Shown: piece after piece, positions 8,252-18,917 of the stretch | Position numbering within the stretch: the first letter of the stretch is position 1 | How the letters are laid out: the number at the start of each line of letters is the position of its first letter | DNA from: Curtanaerobium respiraculi | GTDB taxonomy: Bacteria; Actinomycetota; Coriobacteriia; Coriobacteriales; Eggerthellaceae | NCBI RefSeq assembly: GCF_024609215.1 | Contig: NZ_JANIPD030000001.1 | Coordinates: 124,001 to 188,000 of the forward strand | Reading direction: 5' to 3' | DNA: 64,000 nucleotides | Position numbers and translations under genes: made by a program | The notes under the pieces: model-generated | The model's input: the letters and a program-made list of their open reading frames with translations, nothing else | Told to the model about the DNA's origin: nothing | Databases searched by the model: none

Positions 8252-8692
8252 CTACCGCGCGTCCGCCAACTGCTCATCGAGCATGGTAAGGCAGGTGCGC
8301 CAGCCGAGTTCGGCGCACTTCACGCGCGCGGGCATCAGGCTGGTGCTCTTCAGTTGGGCTGCATCGCCCAGCTCGGCGATCTCATCCTCGCCCGCCTCGC
8401 CGCGGATCATACGCAGGAATACCTGGCACAGATAGCGTGCTCGGTCGACCGTCTCATCGGTGACCAAATCAGCCATCAGGTCGGTCGATGCCTGGCTCAC
8501 CGCGCAGCCGTGCCCGGTGAACGCCGCCTCCTCCACCACGCCGTCCTCAACCTTCAACTTCAGCGTGATCGAATCGCCGCAGCTGGGGTTCACTCCCTCG
8601 TGCTCGCAAGTGGCATCGTGCAAATCGTATTTGTAATCGGGATGCGCGTTGTGCTCCATGAGCGCCGCGCTGTAGATATCAGAAAGCGCCAT
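8252..8692 (-). CDS. sufU: SUF iron-sulfur scaffold / sulfurtransferase SufU
   Basis: SufU takes sulfur from SufS by zinc-ligand exchange and passes it into Fe-S assembly. The 146-aa protein has the three cysteines of the family, in NPSCGDSITL, GHGCAVSQAST and ARVKCAELGWRT. The spacing between the second and third cysteine includes the extra segment that separates SufU from IscU. It is the last gene of sufCBDSU and overlaps the end of sufS by 14 bases. Confidence 0.93.
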   Translation of the reverse strand: MALSDIYSAALMEHNAHPDYKYDLHDATCEHEGVNPSCGDSITLKLKVEDGVVEEAAFTGHGCAVSQASTDLMADLVTDETVDRARYLCQVFLRMIRGEAGEDEIAELGDAAQLKSTSLMPARVKCAELGWRTCLTMLDEQLADAR

Positions 8693-9956
8693 TGAAAATC
8701 TCCCATACCTTCTGGAGGCCGTCCACCAGCTTATCGATGTCGTTTTGATCGTTGTACAGGGCCACGCTCGCGCGGCAGCAGCTCTCCACGCCCAGCGACG
8801 TCAGCAGGGGTTGAGCGCAATGATGGCCGGCGCGTATGGCGATATCCTGCGAATCGAGGATGCTCGCCACATCGTGCGGATGGACGCCGCAGATGTTGAA
8901 TGAGACGACCGCCACGTGATCGGCGGGATCGGCCGGGCCGATCAGCCGGATGAAGGGAAGTTCCTGCAGGCGCCGCGCGGTCTCCGCCACCAGCGCCCTC
9001 TCGCGCGCCTCTAACGTCTCATACCCGATTGAGTTGATGTACGTTATTGCCGCGCCCAGGCCCGCGATGCCCGCGGCATCCTGTGTGCCCGCTTCGAATT
9101 TCTGAGGGATGGGGGCGGCGCCGAAATCGGTCTCGGTCACCCAGTCGATCATCTCCCCCCCGGTCAGAAACGAGTCCATACGCTCAAGGACCTGGTGCTT
9201 CGCCCACAGGACGCCCACGCCCATCGGGCCGAACAGCTTATGGCCGCTGAATGCGAAAGCGTCGCACCCCAGCTCCTGCACGTTCACCGCCATATGCGGC
9301 GCGCTCTGAGCGCCGTCCACCACCACGAGCGCGCCGAATTGATGCGCCCAGGCGGCGATCTCCCTCACGGGATTCTCCACGCCCAGGACATTGCTCACCT
9401 GGGCGATCGAGACGATGCGCGTCCGCTGGTTGATCTTGGATTCGTATTCCTCCCGCGTGATCTTGCAATCGTCATCCGGACGCAGGTACACCAGCGTGGC
9501 ACCGGTGCGCTTGCATAGCTGCTGCCAGGGAATCAGATTGCTGTGATGCTCCATGATGGAGATGCAGACCTCGTCCCCCGGGCCGATGAGCTTGCCGCCT
9601 ACCGTCGCCGCCATGATGTTCAGGCTTTCGGTCGCGTTGCGGGTGAAGACGACCTCGTTCGCCATCGGCGCGCCGATGAAGCTGGCCACGCGCCTGCGCA
9701 CGCGGTCGATGGCCTCGGTGGCCTCCACCGACAGCCTGTACAGCCCGCGTAGGGGGTTGCTGTTCAGGTTGATGTAGAAATCGCGCATCGCATCCAGCAC
9801 GACCTGCGGGCGCTGCGCGGTAGCGGCGCTGTCCAGGAAGGTGAGCCCGGGATTCCGAGCGAGCAGCGGGAAGTCCTTTTTGAAGGGATTCGACGATAGG
9901 TTGACGCTGCGGATTTGCTCCGCAGTTGCCTTCACGGCGGTTGGTACGGGTGCCAT
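8679..9956 (-). CDS. sufS: Cysteine desulfurase SufS
   Basis: SufS is a PLP enzyme that removes sulfur from cysteine for Fe-S clusters. The 425-aa protein shows the PLP lysine in FSGHKLFGPMG, EHHSNLIPWQ, the aspartate motif VVVDGAQSAPH, and the active cysteine in RAGHHCAQPLL. This places it in group II (SufS/CsdA) of the family. The chosen start (MAPVPTAVKA) lies 2 bases past the sufD stop. The longer open frame upstream is antisense or shadow sequence within sufD. It partners with SufU, whose gene overlaps its end. Confidence 0.95.
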   Translation of the reverse strand: MAPVPTAVKATAEQIRSVNLSSNPFKKDFPLLARNPGLTFLDSAATAQRPQVVLDAMRDFYINLNSNPLRGLYRLSVEATEAIDRVRRRVASFIGAPMANEVVFTRNATESLNIMAATVGGKLIGPGDEVCISIMEHHSNLIPWQQLCKRTGATLVYLRPDDDCKITREEYESKINQRTRIVSIAQVSNVLGVENPVREIAAWAHQFGALVVVDGAQSAPHMAVNVQELGCDAFAFSGHKLFGPMGVGVLWAKHQVLERMDSFLTGGEMIDWVTETDFGAAPIPQKFEAGTQDAAGIAGLGAAITYINSIGYETLEARERALVAETARRLQELPFIRLIGPADPADHVAVVSFNICGVHPHDVASILDSQDIAIRAGHHCAQPLLTSLGVESCCRASVALYNDQNDIDKLVDGLQKVWEIFNGAF

Positions 9957-9958
9957 GG

Positions 9959-11379
9959 CTATTCTTCTCCTTCTCGGGCGGGGACCATCCCCGCGTGCAC
10001 GTTTTTCAAACGTTCGATGGCGGCGCGGCTGCGGGGGGTGAGGGCATGCGCCAAAGCGTAATCGAACACCGCTCCCACGAACAGGGCCTCCACCTGCTCT
10101 TGGTTCAAGCCCCGTGAATTCAGATAGTGGAGCTGCTCGGGTTCGACATGGCCGATGGTGGCGCCATGGTCGCCCTGGACATCGTCTTCGGTGCAGAGGA
10201 TCACCGGCAGGCTCTTGTTGCGAACGCCGTCGTTGGCGAGCAGGACCGTCTCCTGCTCGCGGCCCTTGGCGCCTTTGCAGCCGCGAATCAGGTCGATGGT
10301 ATCGCGCAGCGTCTTCCTGGAGGAGTCGGTCAGCACGCCTTGGGCATCGAACTCGACCTGCGTCTGAGCACCGCGCTGCCGCATCGCATAGTTGAAATCG
10401 AGCACCGAGGAGCCGAGTCCCGCATAATGCACGTCGATCCCATTCCGAGCGCGGAATCCTTCCAGGTTGCTGGCAAGGCCGACGTAGCTCGCGCCCGCGC
10501 CGAGCACGGTCTGGCGAATCGTCACCCGCGCATCGTCGTCCTCGTCTATGGCGACGCATTCGAGGTAGGTGAACCCTTTTCCCAGGGTCTGCAGAAGCTC
10601 GACCTCCACCTGCGCGTAGGCGGCGGCATGCACGCGAACGAGCACGCCCGCCATACCGGCTCCCCCATCGGGCGAATCGGTGTGTACGACCACATGGGCG
10701 CGCCCACCCTCGCCGGGATCCACATCCACCACCGCAACGACGGTTTTCCCATCCTGAGCGGTGATGTCTACGACGGCATCGCCGGTAGCGATGACGCGCT
10801 GCGAGGCATGCGCCAGCAACCAGTCAGGCCCTTCCCCCAGATCGGCGAGCGCCGATGAAAGCCCGACATTCGAGATCTCCGCCTCCCAAGCAGATTCGGA
10901 TCCCTCAAGGCTCCCCTCCGAGGTCATCTGAACGCCAAATTCATCTGCGGATTCCAAAGGAATCCGCTCCATGGATGCATGAGGCAGCGGAGCGCCCGAG
11001 TCCGGCTTCCCCGAAGCCAGGCGAGCAGCGGAGCGGCGCACGTCGGAGGATGCGGGCGATCCGGGGGCCCCGTCGGGGACCCTCTGAACACCATCCGCCG
11101 GCGCCATCCCCAATGGCGCCGAATTTTCGCTGTTCGCGAAAATTCCCAGTGATTGCATGAAGCAGTGCAGCGCACGAGGTTCGGAGAGTCCGTTGGACTC
11201 TCCGAAGCGAGCAGCGAAACGGGGTGTCCCCGACGGGGCCCCCGGATCGCCCGCAGCTTGCAACTCCGAAATATGCGCCCCCTGCGCCAACGGCAGGTCC
11301 GCGATTTCTACTTCGACCTCGTTGATATTCAGTTTATGCCAGGTGATGGCCGGCGGGCGGTTCAACGCGAGAGTAGCCA

Positions 11380-11380
<1 letters not shown>
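9959..11380 (-). CDS. sufD: Fe-S cluster assembly protein SufD with in-frame insertion
   Basis: SufD joins SufB and SufC in the SufBC2D complex that builds Fe-S clusters. The protein has 473 aa. The C-terminal half is a normal SufD beta-helix ending with the conserved helical region LHYLNSRGLNQEQVEALF. Between about residues 38 and 158 the N-terminal part is interrupted by a low-complexity Gly/Ala/Pro/Ser segment that looks unlike SufD. Its DNA is packed with perfect hairpins (see the repeat at 10905-11270). The frame is intact on both sides, so the gene is probably functional with an extra surface loop. Its ATG overlaps the sufB stop (TAATG). Confidence 0.88.
10905..11270. repeat. Palindrome-rich insertion within sufD
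   Basis: This segment contains a perfect 30-bp inverted repeat (11051-11080 with 11226-11255). It also contains hairpins GCGGATTCC-AAA-GGAATCCGC (10947-10967), GGCGCCAT-N5-ATGGCGCC (11100-11120), GAATTTTCGC-N5-GCGAAAATTC (11121-11145) and a perfect 12-bp stem with a 3-base loop (11180-11206). All lie in frame inside sufD. The limits are estimated from where SufD similarity fades. Confidence 0.75.
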
Positions 11381-12797
<1,417 letters not shown>

Positions 12798-12798
<1 letters not shown>

Positions 12799-13661
12799 TA
12801 CCGCGCCTCCGCGGATGCGAGCGCCGCTTCCGCGCGGGCGAGCACCGCCGACGCATCGAACGAGGACGATTCGCCTTCGCCATTCGCGGCGGGCGCTTCG
12901 GCGGGTTCGTCTTCGAAAACCTCGAACTGCTCGAACCCGTTGGCATCGATGTCGGCGATCATGGAGGCATCGCTCTCTGCCGCCAGATGGCCGCGCACCA
13001 TCACATGGGTGCGGTCGACCGGCAGGTGCTCGAGGATGCGCGTGTTGTGGGTGATCAGCAGTATGGTGCCGTCGCATTCCGCGCGGTAGACGGCGATGGC
13101 GCGCGACACCACGTTGAGCGCATCCACGTCAAGCCCGCTATCCGTTTCGTCGAGGATGGCGAGCTTGGGCTGAAGCAGCAGCAGCTGCAGCATCTCGACC
13201 TTCTTCTTCTCGCCGCCGGAAAACCCCACGTTCAGCTCGCGGCTCAGATACGACGGGTCCATGCTCAGCTGCTCCATGATCTCGGCAACGCGCTTCTTAT
13301 ACCGCTTGCCGCGCAGGTTGAGCCGTTCCTCATGCTGGGCGGCGATGGCGCGCAAGAAGCTGCTCAGCGGCACGCCGGGCACCTCCACAGGCGCCTGGAA
13401 GCTCATGAACAGGCCGGCGCGGGCGCGCTCAGGCACGCTTCTCTCCGTGATGTCCTCGCCGGCGAGCTCTATGCTGCCAGCCGTTCGGGTATAGGCGGGG
13501 TTTCCCATGATCACCTGGCCGAGCGTGCTCTTGCCCGCCCCGTTGGGTCCCATGAGCACATGGGTGGTTCCGGGTTCTACCGCAAGATCGATATCGTGCA
13601 GAATCTTCTTATCGCCTGCACCGGCGCTCAAGCCGGTCACGGATAGCAACGCGTCCTTCAT
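12798..13661 (-). CDS. sufC: SUF ATPase SufC with C-terminal extension
   Basis: SufC is the ABC-type ATPase that drives SufBD conformational changes. Walker A is GPNGAGKST, the signature is NVGFSGGEKKK, Walker B is LAILDETDSGLD, and the H-loop is LITHNTR. At 287 aa it carries about 35-40 residues past the usual end of SufC, an acidic, alanine-rich tail (EDEPAEAPAANGEGESS) of unknown role. It is the first gene of sufCBDSU. AAGGGGGC precedes the ATG. The long leader upstream contains a DtxR-type operator, so the operon is probably iron-controlled. Confidence 0.95.
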
Positions 13662-13818
13662 CGCGTACGCCCCCTTATGTACCCGGGTCGCATGCCCCGG
13701 CGGGCCTCCGGCCCTTCTCGTGTAGTTCACGGAATATCCTAGCATGTAAGTAGGATTTAATGAACTAAACGTCACCATTCCGACATCTGCAAAATCGCAG
13801 GCCAGAGGGCTTCCTATA

Positions 13819-13834
13819 GTTAGGTACATCTAAT
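13819..13834. promoter_or_regulatory. DtxR-type operator of the SUF operon
   Basis: GTTAGGTACATCTAAT matches the GTTAGg-N4-cCTAAC pattern found ahead of other iron genes in this window. It lies about 8 bases downstream of a minus-strand TATAAT (13847-13842), where bound repressor would cover the start of transcription. A weaker inverted repeat, TCCTA-N9-TAGGA, lies at 13737-13755. Confidence 0.65.
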
Positions 13835-13841
13835 TTTTTCT

Positions 13842-13849
13842 ATTATACT
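13842..13849. promoter_or_regulatory. Overlapping divergent -10 boxes, SUF and dtxR
   Basis: ATTATACT gives TATACT on the plus strand (towards the DtxR gene) and TATAAT on the minus strand (towards sufC). This is the same octamer, inverted, that lies between the CPBP and TraX-like genes. The -35 boxes are weak. Confidence 0.4.
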
Positions 13850-13968
13850 TGGGCTATGCAGCTACCGCATGAGCCTGCGGACTTCCGCTTTCGGGCGCTT
13901 TCACTTTTCGGGCAATGAAGTAGAATGGGACACGTGCATTTTCGCTCCTACGCAAAGGATGGCAAAAC

Positions 13969-14340
13969 ATGGCTCTTGTGCTTCATGAATCCGCTGAAAT
14001 GTACCTCGAGACGATCCACGTGCTGCATCTGAAGAACGGGCACGTGCGCGCCGTCGACATCGCCCAGCGCATGGGCTACTCGAAGCCGACCATCAGCGAG
14101 TGGATGGGCAAGTTGCGCGACGCGGGATACGTTACGGTCGAGAATTCGGGCAACATCGTGCTCACCGAGCAGGGTCAGGAGATCGCGGGTCATATCTACG
14201 AGCGGCACCTGCTTCTCACGAGCTTCTTCGAGAAGATCGGCGTCGACCCGGACATCGCCGAGGACGATGCCTGCCGCGTCGAGCACTATATCTCGGACAA
14301 AACCTTCGACGCGCTGAAGAAGCACCTGGAGGAAATGTAG
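13969..14340 (+). CDS. DtxR-family metal-dependent regulator (first copy)
   Basis: This is a 123-aa winged-helix protein. MYLETIHVLH begins the domain and DIAQRMGYSKPTISEWMGKLRDAGYV is the helix-turn-helix. The remainder is the metal-binding/dimerisation helices with HLLLTSFFEKIGVD, AEDDACRVEHYISD and the final KKHLEEM. It lacks an SH3 C-terminal domain, so it resembles MntR/short DtxR proteins. It probably senses Fe(II) or Mn(II) and represses genes through the GTTAG-type operators nearby. It is divergent from SUF and convergent with the importer/reductase operon. AAAGGA precedes the ATG. Most of its sequence is shared with the second copy at 46770-47147. Confidence 0.9.
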   Translation: MALVLHESAEMYLETIHVLHLKNGHVRAVDIAQRMGYSKPTISEWMGKLRDAGYVTVENSGNIVLTEQGQEIAGHIYERHLLLTSFFEKIGVDPDIAEDDACRVEHYISDKTFDALKKHLEEM

Positions 14341-14389
14341 CTCGCCCGGTTAGCCCTCGGACGGCAAGCAGGTTCCCACCGCCCCGCTT

Positions 14390-15181
14390 TCATGCGTATG
14401 CGAGGCGATAGGGGAACACCGTATGCGCGATGTCGGAATCCAGATCGACGGATACGACGCGAGCGCGAACGCGGTAAAAACGTTCGATGTTCTCCTCGGT
14501 GATCACTTCCGACGTCGACCCGAACTCGCGCACGCCGCCTTCGCCGAGAAAGAGCGTGTCATCCGAGATCATAAGGGCATGGTCGGGGAAATGCGTGTTG
14601 ATCACGCATGTTGTCGTCCCTCGCTCCGCTATTCGCTGGATTGCGGACAGCACGCGCAATTGGTTGCACATGTCGAGGTTCGATTCCGGTTCGTCCAGAA
14701 TCAAAACCTCGGGCTCGCTCACAAGCGCTCGGGCGATCAAAACCATCTGCAGCTGGCCTCCGCTGATGCGGTTGCAACTGCAATGCGCTATGCTGCCCAA
14801 ATCCAACCAGTCGAGAGTTGCCTGCGCCCGTTCGTAATCCTCTTTGACGGGACTGGAGAACAGCCTCTTCTCCGCATTCAGGCCCATGACGACGGTATCG
14901 AGGACGCTGAACGCGAAGGGACTCTGTTTCGCCTGCGGCACGTAGCTGATATGGGTCCATACATCGCGATGCCTACAGGTCGAAAGCTCACGTCCGTTCA
15001 AGTAGGTTCCGCCGGTTCGCCATGGCAAGAACCCCATGATGCATTTGAGCAGCGTGGTCTTCCCCACCCCATTCGGACCGAGGATCGTGAGAACCTTGTT
15101 CTCGCGGACCGCCAAATCGAAATGGTCGTACAGCAGGCGGCCGCGGTACCCGAACGAGCCGTTTCGCACTTCAATTCTCAT
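14390..15181 (-). CDS. FecE-type ABC importer ATPase
   Basis: This is the ATPase of a metal-complex (siderophore/heme/cobalamin class) importer. The 263-aa protein has Walker A GPNGVGKTT, the Q-loop YVPQAKQSP, the signature RISGGQLQM, Walker B VLILDEPESNLD, and the H-loop NTHFPDHAL. The start at 15181 overlaps the permease stop as ATGA, which is why I reject the longer frame. It is the last gene of the six-gene operon that also encodes the nitrogenase-like proteins. It ends about 50 bases from the convergent DtxR gene. Confidence 0.9.
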   Translation of the reverse strand: MRIEVRNGSFGYRGRLLYDHFDLAVRENKVLTILGPNGVGKTTLLKCIMGFLPWRTGGTYLNGRELSTCRHRDVWTHISYVPQAKQSPFAFSVLDTVVMGLNAEKRLFSSPVKEDYERAQATLDWLDLGSIAHCSCNRISGGQLQMVLIARALVSEPEVLILDEPESNLDMCNQLRVLSAIQRIAERGTTTCVINTHFPDHALMISDDTLFLGEGGVREFGSTSEVITEENIERFYRVRARVVSVDLDSDIAHTVFPYRLAYA

Positions 15182-16266
15182 TCCGAAGAACCTCCTGTCT
15201 TCCGTAAGATCCAAGCGAAGAACGGCGCCCCGATGATGGCCGTCAGGATGGACAGCGGAATCTCGGCGCCGCTTGCGATGCGGGCGATATCATCGATGAT
15301 CAGCAAGTACGAGCTTCCGAGCAGCACTGAAGCAGGAACCAGCACCCGATGGTCGTTTCCGACCAGCATGCGCCCCACATGGGGGATCACCAGGCCTATC
15401 CAGCCGATCACCCCGCAGAGCGAAACCGTGACCGCCGTCATGAGCGTCGCCAGGACGATAACGACCAGGCGCAGACGCGACACGTCGACCCCGAGGGACG
15501 CCGCCTCCTCTTCATCCAGCGAGAGCAAGTTGAGCTTCCAACGCAACCCCCAAAGCAACGCGCAGCAAGGCAGCACCACCCCGGCAACGACGGCAACGTC
15601 GGAAAACGATGACGAGGCCATAGACCCCATCAGCCAGGTGGTGATTGCAGGCAGCTTGTCGTAGGGATCGCTCACGTATTTGATGAGGGACACCAATGCG
15701 GAAAACAGTGCCGATACGATGACCCCGGCGAGGACGAGCATGTAAATCTGGGTCCTGCGCTGGACGCGTCCGAGCATAATCACCAAAGCGACCGCTGCCA
15801 AGCCGAACCCGAGCGACAATCCCTCGATGGCGAGAGCGCTGCCGAAGAGGAGAATGCCGAGCGCGGCTCCAAAGCTCGCGCCCGACGAAACGCCCAGTAT
15901 ATCCGAGCTGACCAACGGATTGCCGAACACCGCTTGATAAGCGGCGCCTGCAACCGAAAGCGCCGCACCCACCAGCAAGCCCATCAGGATACGCGGCATC
16001 CTCACCGAAAGGACGACGTTTGCAGCGGTCGCGTCGGGCTGCGATGCCCCCGAGAGGGCATTGAGCAGAACGTTCACCACTTCTACGGGCGAGAGCCCGT
16101 ACCTCCCCAGGCAGAGCGAGACGACGAACGATACGGCAAGCGCGGCGACCATGCCGATCAATGCGAAACCGCGTTTCCATGCGGCAGACTCCATGCGGGC
16201 GGCCTTGGAATCGCCTTGGGCGCCGATCGGAGCGGCCCCCGATGCCTTCATCACGGCATTCCTCAT
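15178..16266 (-). CDS. FecCD-type ABC importer permease
   Basis: This 362-aa permease has about ten hydrophobic segments. It carries FecCD/BtuC family marks: VRMPRILMGLLVGAALSVAGAAYQ, NPLVSSDILGVSSGA, and the coupling region CGVIGWIGLVIPHVGRML. It should form a homodimer in the membrane for a periplasm-facing or lipoprotein binding component. The ATG overlaps the stop of the NifK-like gene by ATGA, and its own stop overlaps the ATPase gene the same way. Expression with the reductase genes is thus tightly coupled. Confidence 0.92.
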   Translation of the reverse strand: MRNAVMKASGAAPIGAQGDSKAARMESAAWKRGFALIGMVAALAVSFVVSLCLGRYGLSPVEVVNVLLNALSGASQPDATAANVVLSVRMPRILMGLLVGAALSVAGAAYQAVFGNPLVSSDILGVSSGASFGAALGILLFGSALAIEGLSLGFGLAAVALVIMLGRVQRRTQIYMLVLAGVIVSALFSALVSLIKYVSDPYDKLPAITTWLMGSMASSSFSDVAVVAGVVLPCCALLWGLRWKLNLLSLDEEEAASLGVDVSRLRLVVIVLATLMTAVTVSLCGVIGWIGLVIPHVGRMLVGNDHRVLVPASVLLGSSYLLIIDDIARIASGAEIPLSILTAIIGAPFFAWILRKTGGSSE

Positions 16267-17480
16267 GCCGTCTGCCTTCCAGGTCGGGAGCCATGCAGCG
16301 CGCGAAGGAACCCCCGCCCGTAGGGGCAGGCATCGTCCTCCCAGGAAAGCCGGCTCGAAACCGCAAGATGGGGCATTGGGATGAAGCGGGTATCCGGATG
16401 GGCGAATTCCTCAAGCAATCCGTCGGCGACCACCATATCGTACGCTCCCGAGGACACGAGCTCCAAGGCGCGGAACTCGCTGATGTGCCCAGGATCTCCG
16501 GGAAGAGCGTCAGCGGCATCCCAGCCGAAAAACGTCGCGATATCGACCCGCGCGCACCCCTCGTCGGACATCAGGGACTGGCGCATGCCCTCCGCCATCA
16601 CCTGCTCGCCTATCACGAGCGCTTTTCCTCCACCGTCGGGAGCGGTTTCGAGCGATATGCGAGATGCCTCGGTTTCCCCCTCGATGCGCATTTCCATGAG
16701 GTTGGAGAACGCTTGCACCGGCATCTCGCCTGAAAGCGACGCCCAAGCATACGGTATCCCGAACCTGCGCTCCATCCATCGGGCCAACTTCAGGCCGCTC
16801 GAGGACACCACGACATTACAGCTCGCGCGAAGCGCCTGAGCCAGCTCATCGAGATCAGAACCCATGCACCAGCAAGTCTCCACATCCCAGCCGGCGCTTT
16901 CCAGCAATGACGATGCCGCCTCGATATTCGATTGGCCTTGCAGGTCGAGGGGCGTCGCGCCCAGGAGATTCACGGAACGCGCCGCCCGCGCGGCATCGGC
17001 CTCGAAGCCGCATCCGGCGAACACCACGTCGCGTGCAAGCTGCAGGAGGGCCATCTCCACACCCACATCGTAATAGCGCGTCCCCGTGGTATCGACAGCG
17101 AGAACGGGCACGCCGAGCTTACGTTCCAACTCGCGTCCGATTGCCTGCAAATCGGTTCCCAGAACCATCGGATTCGGAGACCCCACCAGCGCGATGAACC
17201 TTCCGCCGACCGCCTCTTGCGTGCGTTCGACAGCATGGACGAGCAAATCGTCTTTGCCGAACAACGCTTGCATATCATCGAGCGCAGACGTGAAAATGCG
17301 CGCATGGCTGTCGTATGCGCGCGGCTCGTCGTATGCCACGAAATTACCCGTGCATCCCGCCGGATCGTGGAATATCAGCGTCCCGTCCAGTTCGAAGAGA
17401 GCCGAGCATGCGCCTGAGTAGTCTCCCGCAAACGTGGGGAGCACCGCATGGAAACGATCCGACTTCTCGATATCCCGCAT
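16263..17480 (-). CDS. Nitrogenase-like component, beta (NifK-like) subunit
   Basis: This 405-aa protein belongs to the nitrogenase component 1 superfamily. Near the N-terminus are GACSALFE (Cys25) and DPAGCTGNF (Cys43), which align with two P-cluster ligands of NifK. The third expected cysteine is replaced: the site reads LVGSPNPMVLGTDL, with serine 101. The remaining sequence has the repeated Rossmann-like domains of the family. I chose ATG 17480, preceded by GGGAGGGGATAGG. ATG 17507 overlaps the upstream stop (ATGA) and is a possible alternative. It should pair with the neighbouring NifD-like subunit to form the catalytic component. Nothing identifies the substrate. Confidence 0.82.
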   Translation of the reverse strand: MRDIEKSDRFHAVLPTFAGDYSGACSALFELDGTLIFHDPAGCTGNFVAYDEPRAYDSHARIFTSALDDMQALFGKDDLLVHAVERTQEAVGGRFIALVGSPNPMVLGTDLQAIGRELERKLGVPVLAVDTTGTRYYDVGVEMALLQLARDVVFAGCGFEADAARAARSVNLLGATPLDLQGQSNIEAASSLLESAGWDVETCWCMGSDLDELAQALRASCNVVVSSSGLKLARWMERRFGIPYAWASLSGEMPVQAFSNLMEMRIEGETEASRISLETAPDGGGKALVIGEQVMAEGMRQSLMSDEGCARVDIATFFGWDAADALPGDPGHISEFRALELVSSGAYDMVVADGLLEEFAHPDTRFIPMPHLAVSSRLSWEDDACPYGRGFLRALHGSRPGRQTA

Positions 17481-17503
17481 CGTCCTATCCCCTCCCGGAG
17501 CGG

Positions 17504-18916
17504 TCATACGACCAGGCCCTTTGAATACATGAGCTCTTTGGCGTCGCGTTTCGATGAAAGCGCGTCGTGGACGGACCGCAGGAGGTATTCCAATGCCTGG
17601 AAACCGAACGGCTGCCTGTCGACGCCCCATTCGACAACGGCCGCCTCTGGGGCAAGGCGGGCCACGTCGAAGCCGATGGCGACATCGGTGGCACGGGGCG
17701 CGCCGGCGACGAGCGACATGCCCGGATGGGTGCCTGGGTAAACGGGTATAGCGGGATCAACCCGTCCGAGGTAGTCGATGAACGGCGCATCGGACTCCGA
17801 AAGCTCCTCGGCTATCAAGAACGAGATATTCGCCCCCGCGCGGGCGAGGACGGCGGCGATTTCGAATGTCGAGCCGTTTAAGCTGGACCCAACGGCGATG
17901 TCCAAGCCGGCCATCCACGGAGCCGCATCATCAAGCGCCTGGCGGGCGCGCAGTTCGTATTCCTTGCAGTCGATTTCGGCACCCAGCGATTCTCCGAGCC
18001 CCTCGTACATGCGGGCGACATGGTCGGGGTCGATGGGCATTCCCGTGAGAAACCATGGGATGCCGAGCCCCCTCCTCATGTCCTCGCACGCCAAACGCCC
18101 GAACGGCTTTAGAAGGATATTGAATGAAGCCCCTCTCATCAGGCAGAATTCGTCAAATGTTTTGCATGCGGTCATCTGCCGCACCGTATGGTAGCCGGCG
18201 CTCGCAAGCAGGGCGTGCAATTCGCTTCCGCCCATGACGGGGGCAAACCCCCCGATGATGTTCGCCTCGCCCCGCTTCGCGGGGATCTTCCCGGCCTTCT
18301 GCAAGAACCGGTAGATGCTCCGTTGCAGGTTGACCGGCGGGGGCGTGCTGGACGTCATCGAGATCGGATCCATGTGCCCGTCGACGAAGGGGATGCCGTA
18401 TCGTCGTTCCAGCTTGGCGCACACCGACCGATAGTCCGACCCGAGCAAATCGTCCACGCATGTGCTGAACAGATAGAAGGCCCGGGGGGCGGGTTTGCGC
18501 ATCTCCATGATGCGGGCCACAGCCTCTTCGACATGGTCCATATGCGCGCCCATGACCAGATCCTCTTCGGTCGCATCGAGATAGTACATCCTGTCCCTGT
18601 AGCCATGCATATAGGCGGCCATCGACCCATGCCTCCCGCATCCGAGCGGGGATGTGAACAGCATGACCGTCTCGGGGACCTGCATGGCGCCGCGGGCTAT
18701 GCCCCACCCTCCGGCGCAGGGCGCCACGAAACGGGCGAACCCTTTCGGGGTGAGACAGTTTTCGCCAATGGGGAGGCCGACGACCTGCGTCCCATCAGCC
18801 GATGCATCGGCCCCGCCGGAAACAGCGCCCATCGACCGAAGCCTGCCGATGGGGATCGCCACGTCCTCCGCCTCATCTGCGGTATCGACCCGCGTCAAAA
18901 CGCCGGACGCCGTCAC
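17504..18916 (-). CDS. Nitrogenase-like component, alpha (NifD-like) subunit
   Basis: This is a 470-aa component 1 protein. Three cysteines align with the P-cluster ligands of NifD: ENCLTPKGF (Cys54), SPLGCGRHGS (Cys93) and FSTCVDDLLGSD (Cys153). The motif after Cys93 parallels the VGCG motif of NifD. Residues that hold the FeMo cofactor in true NifD could not be recognised. The start is uncertain. I use a GTG at 18916, one base past the nifH-like stop, and internal starts near 18860 are possible. The gene lies between the H-like and K-like genes with minimal gaps. Its length and cysteines fit a reductase that takes electrons from the H-like protein. Confidence 0.8.
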   Translation of the reverse strand: MTASGVLTRVDTADEAEDVAIPIGRLRSMGAVSGGADASADGTQVVGLPIGENCLTPKGFARFVAPCAGGWGIARGAMQVPETVMLFTSPLGCGRHGSMAAYMHGYRDRMYYLDATEEDLVMGAHMDHVEEAVARIMEMRKPAPRAFYLFSTCVDDLLGSDYRSVCAKLERRYGIPFVDGHMDPISMTSSTPPPVNLQRSIYRFLQKAGKIPAKRGEANIIGGFAPVMGGSELHALLASAGYHTVRQMTACKTFDEFCLMRGASFNILLKPFGRLACEDMRRGLGIPWFLTGMPIDPDHVARMYEGLGESLGAEIDCKEYELRARQALDDAAPWMAGLDIAVGSSLNGSTFEIAAVLARAGANISFLIAEELSESDAPFIDYLGRVDPAIPVYPGTHPGMSLVAGAPRATDVAIGFDVARLAPEAAVVEWGVDRQPFGFQALEYLLRSVHDALSSKRDAKELMYSKGLVV

Positions 18917-18917
18917 A

